From: Streptomyces mobaraensis | GTDB lineage: Bacteria > Actinomycetota > Actinomycetes > Streptomycetales > Streptomycetaceae | Direction: 5' to 3' | Length of the DNA stretch: 64,000 bases | NCBI RefSeq assembly: GCF_020099395.1 | Contig: NZ_CP083590.1 | Span: 4,650,001 to 4,714,000, forward strand | In this document: positions 1 through 10,515 of the stretch, in pieces | How the letters are laid out: each line of letters starts with the position of its first letter | Position numbering within the stretch: the stretch's first letter is position 1 | The notes under the pieces: model-generated | The model's input: the letters and a program-made list of their open reading frames with translations, nothing else | Database searches by the model: none | What the model was told of the DNA's origin: nothing | Program-made: the position numbers and the translations under genes

Positions 1-1564
1 GTACCTGGCGAAGTCCGTCAAGCGGCAGTGGGATCCCGCCGCGTCGACGACGGTGCTCGCGGAGATGCCGCAGGTGCAGGTGGTGCCCGGGGGCCGCGAC
101 CGGGACCCGGGCGCGGTGCCGTCGCGGCGGGTCAAGCTGACCGGCAAGCAGGTCGCGCGGGTGGACGACAAGCACGCGTACAAGCCCGACGCGCGGACGT
201 ACGAGCAGTCGGTGCACCTGACGTACGAGGACGGGGAGTGGCGCATCGACGCGCTGCCTCCCGGGCTGGTGGTCGGCGTTCCCGATTTCCAGCGCATCTA
301 CCGGTCGGTCAACAAGTACTACTTCGCCGAGCTGGGCCCGGGGGCGGCCGGCAAGGGGCGGGACGTGCTCGTCGCCGACCCTGTGTACCTGCGCAAGCGC
401 ATAGACACGGTGACGTCCGCGGTGAAGGCGCTGCTGGACGGGCCGACGACGTGGCTGGACCCGGTCGCGGCGACGGCGTTCCCGCCGGGGACGCGGCTGG
501 CGGCCGAGCGGCTGTCGCTCGACGACTCCAACAACCTCAAGGTGCGGCTCGACGGCAAGGCGGCCGGGGTCGGGGAGCGGCAGTGCCTGCGGATGGCGGC
601 GCAGCTCTTCTACACCGCGCAGGAGTCGGCGCGGGTGGAGAGCGTGACGCTGCAGAGCGGTGACGAGACGCTGTGCTCGCTGAAGCGGGACCGGGCCGCG
701 GACTTCGGGCCGGACCAGACGGCGGGGCGGCCCTATCGGCAGTACTTCCTCGACGGCCGGCGCCGTGTGGTCGAGCTGGCCGACGCCGAGGACGAGGCGC
801 GGCGGGTGGCCGGGCCGTTCGGAGCGGACGGGCCGCGGCTGGGGTCGGTGGCGGTGGACCGGGACGAGCGGCTGGCCGCCGTGGTGAGCGCCAACGGCCA
901 GTCGCTGTTCGTCGCGGGCCTGGAGTACGGGACGCAGCCGGGCGAGGCGCGGCTGACGTCGCACGGCGGCGCCAAGGCGGGTCTCACCACGCCCACCTGG
1001 GACGGCCTCGGCGACCTGTGGGTGGCCGACCAGGACCCCGAGCACCCGAGGCTGCTCCGGCTGCATGAGGGCAAGGGCGCGCCGGAAGAGGTGCCGGTGA
1101 GCGGGCTGGACGGCCGCCGGATCACCGGCGTCCGGATAGCGGCGGACGGGGTGCGGATCGCTCTGGTGCTGACCAAGGGGGACCGTTCCGGGCTGTGGCT
1201 GGGCCGGGTGGAACGGCAGGGCCGCGACGGGCGGCCGGGGCTGTCGGTGCAGGACCTGCGGTCGGTGGCGCCGAACTTCGTGCGCGTGGACGCCGTCTCC
1301 TGGGCGGGCGGGAGCCGGCTGCTGGTCGCGGGGAACGAGCAGGGCGGCCTGCAGCAGGTGGAGTTCATCGAGACGGACGGCTCGCTGTCCGGCGTCTCGG
1401 CGCTGCCGGGCATCACCGGTGTCGGCGGGGTGGCCGCTCCGGAGGGGCAGGGGCGGGCGACGGCGCTGCTCGCGGAGCGGGACGGGGACATCGTCCGGCT
1501 GCTGCCGGACACCAACTGGAAGCCGGTGGCGAAGGACGGGGCGGCGCCGGTCTACCCGGGGTAG
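1..1564 (+). CDS. lpqB: LpqB family lipoprotein, 3' part (start outside window)
   Basis: The frame is open from base 2 and encodes about 520 residues to the stop at 1564. The N-terminal signal peptide and lipobox lie upstream of the window. The visible part begins in the region before the GerMN-type module and continues into a beta-rich, propeller-like C-terminal half. In actinobacteria lpqB follows mtrA-mtrB, and its product is thought to modulate the sensor kinase MtrB at the outer face of the membrane, affecting envelope and developmental programmes. The identity rests on sequence character plus context: comF, hpf and, further on, secA follow in the same order as in Mycobacterium and Streptomyces. 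No internal defect is seen. The upstream mtrAB genes are inferred, not visible. Confidence 0.9.
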   Translation, partial: YLAKSVKRQWDPAASTTVLAEMPQVQVVPGGRDRDPGAVPSRRVKLTGKQVARVDDKHAYKPDARTYEQSVHLTYEDGEWRIDALPPGLVVGVPDFQRIYRSVNKYYFAELGPGAAGKGRDVLVADPVYLRKRIDTVTSAVKALLDGPTTWLDPVAATAFPPGTRLAAERLSLDDSNNLKVRLDGKAAGVGERQCLRMAAQLFYTAQESARVESVTLQSGDETLCSLKRDRAADFGPDQTAGRPYRQYFLDGRRRVVELADAEDEARRVAGPFGADGPRLGSVAVDRDERLAAVVSANGQSLFVAGLEYGTQPGEARLTSHGGAKAGLTTPTWDGLGDLWVADQDPEHPRLLRLHEGKGAPEEVPVSGLDGRRITGVRIAADGVRIALVLTKGDRSGLWLGRVERQGRDGRPGLSVQDLRSVAPNFVRVDAVSWAGGSRLLVAGNEQGGLQQVEFIETDGSLSGVSALPGITGVGGVAAPEGQGRATALLAERDGDIVRLLPDTNWKPVAKDGAAPVYPG

Positions 1565-1587
1565 GGATCCGGGTGGGGTGGAGGCCC

Positions 1588-1621
1588 GGGCCTTGGGCCT
1601 TGCGGGCCTTGCGGGCCTTGC
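1588..1621. repeat. 9-bp tandem repeat, GGGCCTTGC type
   Basis: About 3.8 head-to-tail copies of a 9-bp unit lie just after the lpqB stop, the first copy being short by two bases. It is non-coding and probably a slippage product; it could also form weak local structure at the lpqB 3' end. Confidence 0.8.
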
Positions 1622-1706
1622 AGGGGCTTTCGCGGGTGGCCGGGCCCGGCATGCCGGGTTGAGCGGGCTGGGTGGTTGAGCGGGCCTGCCGGGCGGTGTC
1701 GTGGAG

Positions 1707-1747
1707 CTGTCCACAGGGTGTCGTGGCCATGTCCGGAGTTGTCCACA
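1707..1747 (+). promoter_or_regulatory. Two DnaA-box-like 9-mers upstream of comF
   Basis: CTGTCCACA at 1707-1715 and TTGTCCACA at 1739-1747 are in the same orientation, 32 bp apart. The second is the exact preferred DnaA box of Streptomyces oriC. They lie 41-81 bp before the comF GTG. Whether DnaA binds here is inference; a pair could act in gene regulation or as a DnaA-titrating site. Confidence 0.5.
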
Positions 1748-1787
1748 GGGGTGGCGGGTCCGGTCGCCCGGCGGGAGAGTGGAGACC

Positions 1788-2546
1788 GTGCGGGGGTGGT
1801 GGCAGGAGATCGCCGGGCTGGTGCTCCCGGCCGACTGCGCGGGATGCGGGGCTGCACGCCGTGTCCTGTGCGAGGAGTGCCGGGAGCAGCTGTCCGCGCG
1901 CTCGGCGCGGCGGGCGTGGCCGGATCCGGTGCCGGCCGGCCTGCCGCGGGTGTACGCCGCGGCCTGGTACGCGGACGCGGTGCGGTCGGTGCTGCTCGCG
2001 CACAAGGAGCGGGGAGCGCTGGCGCTGACGGAGGCCCTGGGCGGCGCGCTGGCGGGCGCGGTGTGCCGGGCCGTTACGGGTGGCGCGCGCCGGGGCGCGC
2101 GGGGCCTGGGCGCGCCTCTGCTCCTCGTCCCGGTGCCTTCCGCGCGGCGGGCCGTGGCGCGGCGCGGGCACGATCCGGTGCGCCGGCTGGCCGTGGCCGC
2201 GGCCAGGGTGCTGCGGCGGTCCGGCGCCGAGGTCCGGGCGGTGCCCGTGCTGCGGCAGTGCCGGATGGTGGCCGACCAGGTGGGGCTGGACGGACGGGGG
2301 CGGCGGGCCAATGTGGCCGGCGCGCTGGCCGTGCCGACGCGGGCCGCGCGGCTGTGGGCCGACGGTGCGGCGGTGGTGCTGGTCGACGACCTGATGACGA
2401 CGGGAGCGTCGCTGGTCGAGGCGGCGCGGGCGGTGGGCGCCGTGGGCGGCCGGGTGGCGGGGGCGGCGGTGGTCGCGGTGCCGCCGCGTGAGGCCGGGAG
2501 GGGGAGAACGGGGAGCTCGGGGAGATCCGCCGCGCGCTCGTGGTGA
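1788..2546 (+). CDS. comF: ComF family phosphoribosyltransferase-like protein
   Basis: A 252-residue protein. I chose the GTG at 1788 because a GGAG-like site sits 5-8 nt upstream and the protein then opens directly with the family's zinc-ribbon, two CxxC pairs near residues 17-35. The C-terminal half is a PRTase fold, with the phosphate/ribose-binding signature VVLVDDLMTTGAS. ComF-family proteins are related to late-competence proteins that assist uptake or handling of single-stranded DNA; in Streptomyces, which is not naturally competent, the role is unknown. The gene is co-directional with lpqB and hpf, with DnaA-like boxes upstream. An upstream ATG at 1701 in the same frame would add 29 residues of poor coding character. 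Confidence 0.9.
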   Translation: MRGWWQEIAGLVLPADCAGCGAARRVLCEECREQLSARSARRAWPDPVPAGLPRVYAAAWYADAVRSVLLAHKERGALALTEALGGALAGAVCRAVTGGARRGARGLGAPLLLVPVPSARRAVARRGHDPVRRLAVAAARVLRRSGAEVRAVPVLRQCRMVADQVGLDGRGRRANVAGALAVPTRAARLWADGAAVVLVDDLMTTGASLVEAARAVGAVGGRVAGAAVVAVPPREAGRGRTGSSGRSAARSW

Positions 2547-2983
2547 GGGCCCGGCCCTGATGGCGGGGATGCGTGGGGACGAAGGTGCTCTCGGGGGAAT
2601 GAGGGGCGCTCGTGCGGGACAGACGTCAACCAGGCGCGGAGGCCCGCAGGACCGGCAAGCGGAACTCGCGGGTAAGCCCCGTCGTTCCACATGGAAACGG
2701 GTGGAGAACACCTGAATGGAGGTACGGCGGGGTAAGGGGTACCGACGGGCCTCCCCGCGAGATATGTTCGGTTGTGAGGAATGGCGAAAGCTATGACTCA
2801 TATCTCCGAATGGCGCGTTTTGCGCGCCTTCGAAGAAGCTGGAACCGGGTGGGACGCAGGTCTTGCCGCCGGGGGAGGAGGAGGTGGAACCGCCGTGTCG
2901 GTGGCTCCGGTCAGCTCCGGGGCCTGATGCAAGAGGGATGCGCTCCGCACCTTCGGCGGGGCGATCCGGGAACGGAGTTCTGC
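2547..2983 (+). promoter_or_regulatory. hpf 5' region with two stem-loops
   Basis: A 437-bp region without a convincing gene. Bases 2759-2766 (GAGATATG) are perfectly complementary to 2799-2806 (CATATCTC), enclosing 32 nt. Immediately after, 2807-2832 forms a second hairpin (GGCGCG/CGCGCC with a TTTTG loop and flanking CGAA/TTCG). The segment is more AT-rich than its surroundings. It probably contains the hpf promoter and a structured leader. RaiA/HPF genes of other bacteria have candidate structured RNAs upstream, but I cannot show homology. Confidence 0.45.
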
Positions 2984-3670
2984 GTGGACATCGTCGTCAA
3001 GGGCCGCAAGACAGAGGTGCCCGAGCGCTTTCGCAAGCACGTGGCCGAGAAGCTGAAGGTCGACAAGATCCAGAAGCTCGACGGCAAGGTGATCAGCCTC
3101 GACGTGGAGGTGTCCAAGGAGCCCAACCCCAGGCAGGCGGACCGTTCGGACCGTGTCGAGATCACCCTGCGCGGTCGCGGACCGGTGATCCGGGCGGAGG
3201 CCGCCGCGACGGATCCCTACGCCGCGCTGGACCTGGCCACGGCCAAGCTGGAAGCGCGGCTGCGCAAGCAGCACGACAAGCGTCTCGACCGCCGGGGCAA
3301 CGGACGCATCCCGGCGAGCGGGGTCGGGGTCGCCGTCGACGGCGCCGCGCGCCTCGACGACAGTGGCCGGCTGGCCACGGAGACCGCGGACGAGGTGCCG
3401 GTGACCCGCATGGGGCCGCTGGAGATCCGGGGCGAGGGCCCCGTCGTGGTCCGCGAGAAGACCCACACCGCCGCTCCGATGACGCTCGACCAGGCGCTCT
3501 ACGAAATGGAGTTGGTCGGCCACGACTTCTACCTGTTCGTCGACTCCGACACCAAGATGCCCAGTGTTGTCTACCGGCGGCACGCCTACGACTACGGCGT
3601 CATCCACCTCAACGCCGACCCCTTCGCCGAGGTGGAGCCCGGCGGTGCCGGCGGAGCGCTCGGCGGCTGA
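2984..3670 (+). CDS. hpf: Long-form ribosome hibernation-promoting factor
   Basis: A 228-residue long-form HPF (RaiA/YfiA family) that dimerises 70S ribosomes into 100S particles in stationary phase or starvation. GTG at 2984 is chosen because an ACGGAG ribosome site lies 8 nt upstream and the protein starts at the family's usual MDIVVKGR-type strand. Residues 1-105 form the S30AE domain with the characteristic AAATDPYAALD segment before a basic helix. A linker follows, then a C-terminal dimerisation domain (about 165-225) with MTLDQALYEMELVGHDFYLF and a typical RRHAYDYGVI end region. The long upstream region with stem-loops suggests control at the leader. Confidence 0.95.
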   Translation: MDIVVKGRKTEVPERFRKHVAEKLKVDKIQKLDGKVISLDVEVSKEPNPRQADRSDRVEITLRGRGPVIRAEAAATDPYAALDLATAKLEARLRKQHDKRLDRRGNGRIPASGVGVAVDGAARLDDSGRLATETADEVPVTRMGPLEIRGEGPVVVREKTHTAAPMTLDQALYEMELVGHDFYLFVDSDTKMPSVVYRRHAYDYGVIHLNADPFAEVEPGGAGGALGG

Positions 3671-3757
3671 TGCCGGGCCGCGGCGCGGCGCCGGCCGCGG
3701 GTGATCGCGACACGCCACGCCGGCCGCCGGTCCGCGGTTCCCTCCGAGGCGGCGCCC

Positions 3758-3786
3758 CGGAGCCCGGGAGGGCTTCCGGGGCTCCG
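3758..3786 (+). terminator. Hairpin downstream of hpf
   Basis: CGGAGCCC at 3758-3765 pairs with GGGCTCCG at 3779-3786, giving an 8-bp GC stem. There is no T-tract, as is usual for many actinobacterial terminators. It separates hpf from the response regulator gene. Confidence 0.4.
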
Positions 3787-3931
3787 TCGTGCGTCCCGCG
3801 CCCGGCCGCGGCGGCAGCGCGGTCCGGCCCGGCATGGAATCATGGGCGGGCGGCAACGGCTGGTCCGGCGGGACCGGTTGGGGTGCGCACCGTGCAACCG
3901 CGAGGGGCCATGGCCTTCAGGGGGAGGAACA

Positions 3932-4684
3932 ATGGCGGACAGGTTCGGATCCGTGACCGGCGCCGGCGAGGACGACGTCGAGGGCGCCCGCACGGACCCG
4001 GTCGCGGGGGCGGCCCCGAGGAGCGAGCCGATCCGGGTCCTGGTCGTGGACGACCACGCGCTCTTCCGCCGTGGGCTGGAGATCGTGCTGGCACACGAGG
4101 AGGACATCCTCGTCGTGGGCGAGGCGGGTGACGGGGCCGAGGCCGTGGACAAGGCCGCCGACCTGCTGCCGGACATCGTGCTGATGGACGTGCGGATGCC
4201 GCGGCGCGGGGGTATCGAGGCGTGCACCTCCATCAAGGAGGTGGCCCCCAGCGCCAAGATCATCATGCTGACGATCAGCGACGAGGAGGCCGACCTCTAC
4301 GACGCGATCAAGGCGGGCGCCACCGGCTACCTTCTCAAGGAGATCTCCACCGACGAGGTCGCCACCGCGATCCGGGCGGTCGCCGACGGGCAGTCGCAGA
4401 TCAGCCCCTCCATGGCGTCCAAGCTCCTCACCGAGTTCAAGTCCATGATCCAGCGCACCGACGAGCGCCGGCTGGTGCCCGCGCCCCGGCTGACCGACCG
4501 TGAGCTGGAAGTGCTCAAGCTGGTGGCCACCGGCATGAACAACCGTGATATCGCGAAGGAGTTGTTCATCAGCGAGAACACGGTGAAGAACCACGTGCGC
4601 AACATCCTGGAGAAGCTGCAGTTGCACTCCAGGATGGAGGCGGTGGTGTATGCGATGCGGGAGAAGATCCTGGAGATTCGCTGA
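3932..4684 (+). CDS. orrA: Orphan NarL/FixJ-type response regulator (OrrA-like)
   Basis: A 250-residue regulator. ATG at 3932 follows a strong GGAGGAAC site. After an acidic N-terminal extension of about 30 residues comes a receiver domain beginning IRVLVVDDHALFRRGLE. It has the acidic pair DD, the phospho-acceptor Asp in IVLMDVRMP, Thr in IIMLTISD and Lys in GYLLKEIS. A LuxR-type HTH follows at the C-terminus (LTDRELEVLKLVATGMNN, then SENTVKNHV). No histidine kinase gene is adjacent, so the partner is encoded elsewhere. By position between hpf and a YcaQ-like gene it matches S. coelicolor SCO3008, which I recall as OrrA, a regulator of development and antibiotic production. The symbol is an inference from synteny. 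Confidence 0.88.
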   Translation: MADRFGSVTGAGEDDVEGARTDPVAGAAPRSEPIRVLVVDDHALFRRGLEIVLAHEEDILVVGEAGDGAEAVDKAADLLPDIVLMDVRMPRRGGIEACTSIKEVAPSAKIIMLTISDEEADLYDAIKAGATGYLLKEISTDEVATAIRAVADGQSQISPSMASKLLTEFKSMIQRTDERRLVPAPRLTDRELEVLKLVATGMNNRDIAKELFISENTVKNHVRNILEKLQLHSRMEAVVYAMREKILEIR

Positions 4685-4696
4685 CCCGGCGGCCGG

Positions 4697-5920
4697 TCAG
4701 GCCGTGAGCGCGGTGCGCAGTGCCTGCCCCAGCCGTGCGTCGTCGCAGCGCTCCACACGGACGTCGTCGCAGCCGACCCACTCGGCCGCCTCGCGCAGGG
4801 CCCGGGCCATCGGTGCCACCGCCCCCGCTCCGGCGAGCGAGACCTGGCGGGCCACCAGCGTCCGTCCCTCCCGGGCCGGGTCCACCCGGCCCGCCAGCCG
4901 GCCGCCCGTCAGCAGGGGCATCGCGAAGTAGCCGTGCACGCGCTTGGCCTTGGGGACGTATGCCTCCAGGCGGTGCGTGAAGCCGAAGATCCGCTCGGTG
5001 CGCGGCCGGTCCCAGATCAGTGAGTCGAAGGGGGACAGCAGCGTCGTACGGTGCCGCTGCCCCCGGGCCGTCGACTCCGCGTCCAGTGCCGCCGGGTCCG
5101 CCCAGGCGGGTGCGGTCCATCCGGCCACGTCCACCGGGACCAGGCCGGAGCCCTCCAGCGCCGCGTCCACCTGCTCGGCCTTGAGGCGGTGGTAGACCGC
5201 CAGGTCCGCCCGGGTGGCCACCCCCATGGCCGCCCCGGCCTGGGCGACCAGCCGCCGTATGCACGCCGCGTCGTCCAGGCCGTCGTGGAAGAGGGCGTCC
5301 GGCACCGCGCGTTCCGCCAGGTCGTACACCCGCTTCCAGCCGCGCCGTTCGGTGCAGACCACCTCTCCGGTGTCGAGCAGCCACTCGACGGCGATCTTCG
5401 TCTCGGACCAGTCCCACCACGGCCCGCCCTTCTTGGCGCCGCCCAACTCGGTCGCGGTGAGCGGCCCGTCGGCCAGCAGGCGGTCGCGTACGGCGGCGCA
5501 GGAGCGCTCCGCGTCCGCCATGATGTGCCAGCGGTGGCCGCGTTCCCGGAACGCCCGCCGCCGGAACGCGAAGAGGGGCCACTCCTCGATGGGCAGCACG
5601 CACGCGGCGTGCGACCAGTACTCGAAGCCGTGCGGCGGTTCCGCCGCGCCACCGGCCGGCCGTGGCGTCCAGTAGGCGGACTCCACCGCGTCCCGGCCCA
5701 CGGCGCCCAGCCGCGCGTAGGGGACCAGCTCGTGCGAGCGGGCCAGTACCGAGATGGTGTCCAACTGGACGGCGCCCAGCCGCCGCAGCACCCCGCGCAC
5801 CCCGGCCCGCCGGTCCGGTGCGCCGAGCAGGCCCTGGGCGCGCAGCGCGATGCGGCGCGCCTCGTCGGCGGAGAGGCTGATGTCGGCCCTACGGCCCTTC
5901 GCGGTGGCGGCAGTTGTCAT
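4697..5920 (-). CDS. YcaQ/AlkX-like winged-helix DNA glycosylase (HTH_42)
   Basis: A 407-residue protein of the HTH_42/YcaQ superfamily, whose members include E. coli YcaQ (unhooks DNA interstrand crosslinks) and the Streptomyces AlkZ self-resistance glycosylases. Residues 52-54 are Q-L-D, the catalytic QxD motif of the YcaQ/AlkX branch rather than the QxQ of AlkZ proteins. This predicts broad removal of bulky alkyl or crosslinked bases. It is followed by DTISVLARSHELVPYAR, typical of the family. The ATG at 5920 has no ribosome site; instead a -10 element ends 6 nt upstream, so the mRNA is probably leaderless. The promoter matches the PafBC DNA-damage type (separate entry). The gene converges on the response regulator with only 12 bp between stops. 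It lies outside any antibiotic cluster, so a housekeeping repair role is likely. Confidence 0.9.
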   Translation of the reverse strand: MTTAATAKGRRADISLSADEARRIALRAQGLLGAPDRRAGVRGVLRRLGAVQLDTISVLARSHELVPYARLGAVGRDAVESAYWTPRPAGGAAEPPHGFEYWSHAACVLPIEEWPLFAFRRRAFRERGHRWHIMADAERSCAAVRDRLLADGPLTATELGGAKKGGPWWDWSETKIAVEWLLDTGEVVCTERRGWKRVYDLAERAVPDALFHDGLDDAACIRRLVAQAGAAMGVATRADLAVYHRLKAEQVDAALEGSGLVPVDVAGWTAPAWADPAALDAESTARGQRHRTTLLSPFDSLIWDRPRTERIFGFTHRLEAYVPKAKRVHGYFAMPLLTGGRLAGRVDPAREGRTLVARQVSLAGAGAVAPMARALREAAEWVGCDDVRVERCDDARLGQALRTALTA

Positions 5921-5949
5921 GCGATCACCCTAGGGTGTGGCACTGACAA
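5921..5949 (-). promoter_or_regulatory. PafBC-type DNA-damage promoter, leaderless start
   Basis: Read on the minus strand: TTGTCAGTG (5949-5941), 8 nt, TAGGGT (5932-5927), 6 nt, then ATG. This matches the mycobacterial RecA-independent damage promoter consensus tTGTCRgtg-N8-TAnnnT, recognised by PafBC with sigma A/HrdB, at every fixed position. Function here is inferred from the sequence. Confidence 0.75.
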
Positions 5950-5959
5950 CGCCCCTCGG

Positions 5960-6565
5960 TCAGTCCTCGGCGGGGCGTTCCCGGCGGGGATACGGCAGGT
6001 AGGGGGTCGCGGACGGCAGGCCCAGGTCCGACGGGAGCAGCGTGCCCGTCCAGGCGTCGCGGCGCGTTCCGTTGTGCGGGATCAGGGCGCGGACCGTGCC
6101 GTCCAGCCGGAACCCGACCTTCGTCGCGACCGCCCGGGAGCCCTCGTTCCCGGCCTCCGCGATCCACTCCAGCCGTTCGGCGCCGAGGTCCTGGAACGCC
6201 CACCGGACGGTCTCGCGGGCCGCCTCGACGGTGTAGCCGCGGCCGCGCCGCTCCTTGGCGGTCCAGTAGCCGATCTCGGCCTGCCGTTCGGGGGCGGCCA
6301 GTTTGAGCTGTATCAGGGACATCGAGCCGACGAGCCGGCCGTCGTCCCGGGTGAAGACCCCGAACGTGTAAGCGGTGTCGTCGCGCCAGCCCGCAGGGCA
6401 ACGCTCCTCGACGAAGAGCCGGGCGTCGTCGAGCGTGTACGGGGAGGGGACGGGGGTGTAGCGCGGGATCGCGGGGTCCTGGCAGGCGGCGTGCACGGCC
6501 GGGATGTCGTCCGGAGTGAAGGGGCGCAGGAGCAGGCGCTCGGTGGTGAGGGATGTCGGTTCCAT
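5960..6565 (-). CDS. GNAT family N-acetyltransferase (RimJ/RimL-like)
   Basis: A 201-residue acetyltransferase of the RimJ/RimL branch, with N-terminal LTTERLLLRPFTPDD, typical of the family. The acetyl-CoA pyrophosphate loop is RRGRGYTVEA, followed by an ERLEWIAEAGNEGS...GFRLDG region characteristic of motif B. Substrates range from ribosomal-protein N-termini to small molecules or antibiotics, and the sequence does not decide among them. ATG at 6565 gives the standard N-terminus; an upstream in-frame extension is poorly coding. The next gene on the same strand (YcaQ-like) starts 39 bp downstream but has its own promoter, so the two are not necessarily one operon. It is divergent from secA. 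Confidence 0.88.
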   Translation of the reverse strand: MEPTSLTTERLLLRPFTPDDIPAVHAACQDPAIPRYTPVPSPYTLDDARLFVEERCPAGWRDDTAYTFGVFTRDDGRLVGSMSLIQLKLAAPERQAEIGYWTAKERRGRGYTVEAARETVRWAFQDLGAERLEWIAEAGNEGSRAVATKVGFRLDGTVRALIPHNGTRRDAWTGTLLPSDLGLPSATPYLPYPRRERPAED

Positions 6566-6889
6566 GATCCGAGAGTCTGGTGGGTGGGTGCCACCGTGTC
6601 GCGGGGGCCGGGAGATTTCGCGGCGGAGGCGCCGTCCGGGCGTCACACGAATAACCGGAAGACAACATTCCGCATCCCGGTTACCCCCGTCGGGCACCTC
6701 GCGGGCACCCCGTGCGTTCACCGTGCGGGTGATCCCCGGCCTCCGCGATGACGGACCTCCCGGCGCGGTGGGGTCCTCGCTTACGATGGCCGTTGCGGCG
6801 GGGACTGTCCCGTCGTGCCCGCGCACCCTCTCCCCGCCGGTGGCGGGGGACAGCCAGTGCCAGGCCCGACCGGCAAGGAGTCAGCCTAC
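6566..6889. promoter_or_regulatory. Divergent promoter region, GNAT gene / secA
   Basis: This 324-bp region carries no gene. A relatively AT-rich island at about 6645-6685 probably holds the minus-strand promoter. A -10-like TACGAT at 6782-6787 is a candidate for secA, but no matching -35 is visible. An AAGGAG ribosome site lies at 6875-6880 before the secA GTG. Confidence 0.4.
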
Positions 6890-9705
<2,816 letters not shown>

Positions 9706-9712
<7 letters not shown>

Positions 9713-9762
9713 GGCTTCGCGAGAAGTGAGGCTTCGCAAGGAGTGAGGCTTCGCGAGAAGCG
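9706..9762. repeat. 17-bp tandem repeat at the secA stop codon
   Basis: Three full units of GAAGTGAGGCTTCGCGA type begin at 9706, 9723 and 9740, with a fragment of a fourth at 9757. The first unit contains the secA TGA. Each unit carries a small GAAG...CTTC inverted core, so the transcript can form alternative small hairpins at the secA 3' end. Confidence 0.85.
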
Positions 9763-9778
9763 ACCTGACAGGTCGTGA

Positions 9779-9812
9779 GGAGGGGCGGGACGCCGGTGCG
9801 TCCCGCCCCTCC
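9779..9812. terminator. Bidirectional terminator between secA and the Rv3235-like gene
   Basis: A perfect 14-bp stem (9779-9792 with 9799-9812) and a 6-nt loop lie between two convergent genes, 7 bp before the stop of the minus-strand gene. Confidence 0.8.
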
Positions 9813-9819
9813 GGCGCGC

Positions 9820-10260
9820 TCAGGCCCGGGCGCCGCCCAGCTCCACGGCGGAGCACCGCCAACGGCGGTCCGTGCCCTGCTCCAGCCGGAAGGCCAGGGC
9901 CCGCACCCGGTCGCCGGAGCCGATCCGCGCGTACGCCTCGATCACGCCGGGGCGTGGCTGGAACTGGTCGCAGCGGTGCACGACCGGGGTTCCGCCGCCG
10001 GGGGCCGGCGGGCGCAGGGGCGCCCGTGGCGCGAGCTCGACGAGCAGGTCGTAGGCGGCGGGCAGGGTGTAGCCGAGCATGCGGTGCACCGGGCGCTGCC
10101 CGCTCAGGGTGAGCAGGAGCTGTTCGGCGAACCAGTAGCGCGGGATGCCCGCGCGGAGCTGCCGGGCGGCCGGGACGGCGCCCGGGCGGCGGGTGTCCGT
10201 CCGCCGCGGTGGTGCGGTGCGCCGGGCGGTGTCCCGGCCCGGTCCGGTGGTCCTGTTCAA
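9820..10260 (-). CDS. Rv3235 family protein (DUF6459-like)
   Basis: A 146-residue protein that I assign to the Rv3235/DUF6459 family from its compact alpha+beta C-terminal end (VIEAYARIGSGDRVRALAFR, then RWRCSAVELG) and from its place next to secA, since Rv3235 lies close to secA1 in M. tuberculosis. Function is unknown; the fold may resemble small ligand-binding NTF2/cystatin-like domains, but this is a guess. The start is TTG at 10260, supported by an AAGGGGG site 8-14 nt upstream; no better ATG or GTG is available in the N-terminal part. The first 35 residues are Arg/Pro-rich and probably disordered. It is divergent from the DUF6912 gene. Confidence 0.75.
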   Translation of the reverse strand: MNRTTGPGRDTARRTAPPRRTDTRRPGAVPAARQLRAGIPRYWFAEQLLLTLSGQRPVHRMLGYTLPAAYDLLVELAPRAPLRPPAPGGGTPVVHRCDQFQPRPGVIEAYARIGSGDRVRALAFRLEQGTDRRWRCSAVELGGARA

Positions 10261-10515
10261 CGCTGTTCGCCCCCTTCGGTCGGGGATCTTCTACCGGCGC
10301 GCGGACGGGCCCGGCAAGGACCTCCGGCGGCCGGGGGCGGTTCACCTATCCGGGTGAGAGGTTCGCGGTTTCCGCAGGTCGCGACCGTGGGCCGGGCAGG
10401 GACCGGGTACCGGTCGACCGGCGCCCGGCACTTCGAAGGGGGACGCACCCCGGTCCGGCACGCCCCCGTATGCTGGCAGCGCACCCATCCACAGGTACTC
10501 CGGAAAGCGGCGGAC

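Noticed and set aside
1701..1787. Upstream ATG as comF start
   Set aside because: The added residues are non-family and include the DnaA-box region; the GTG at 1788 has the ribosome site.
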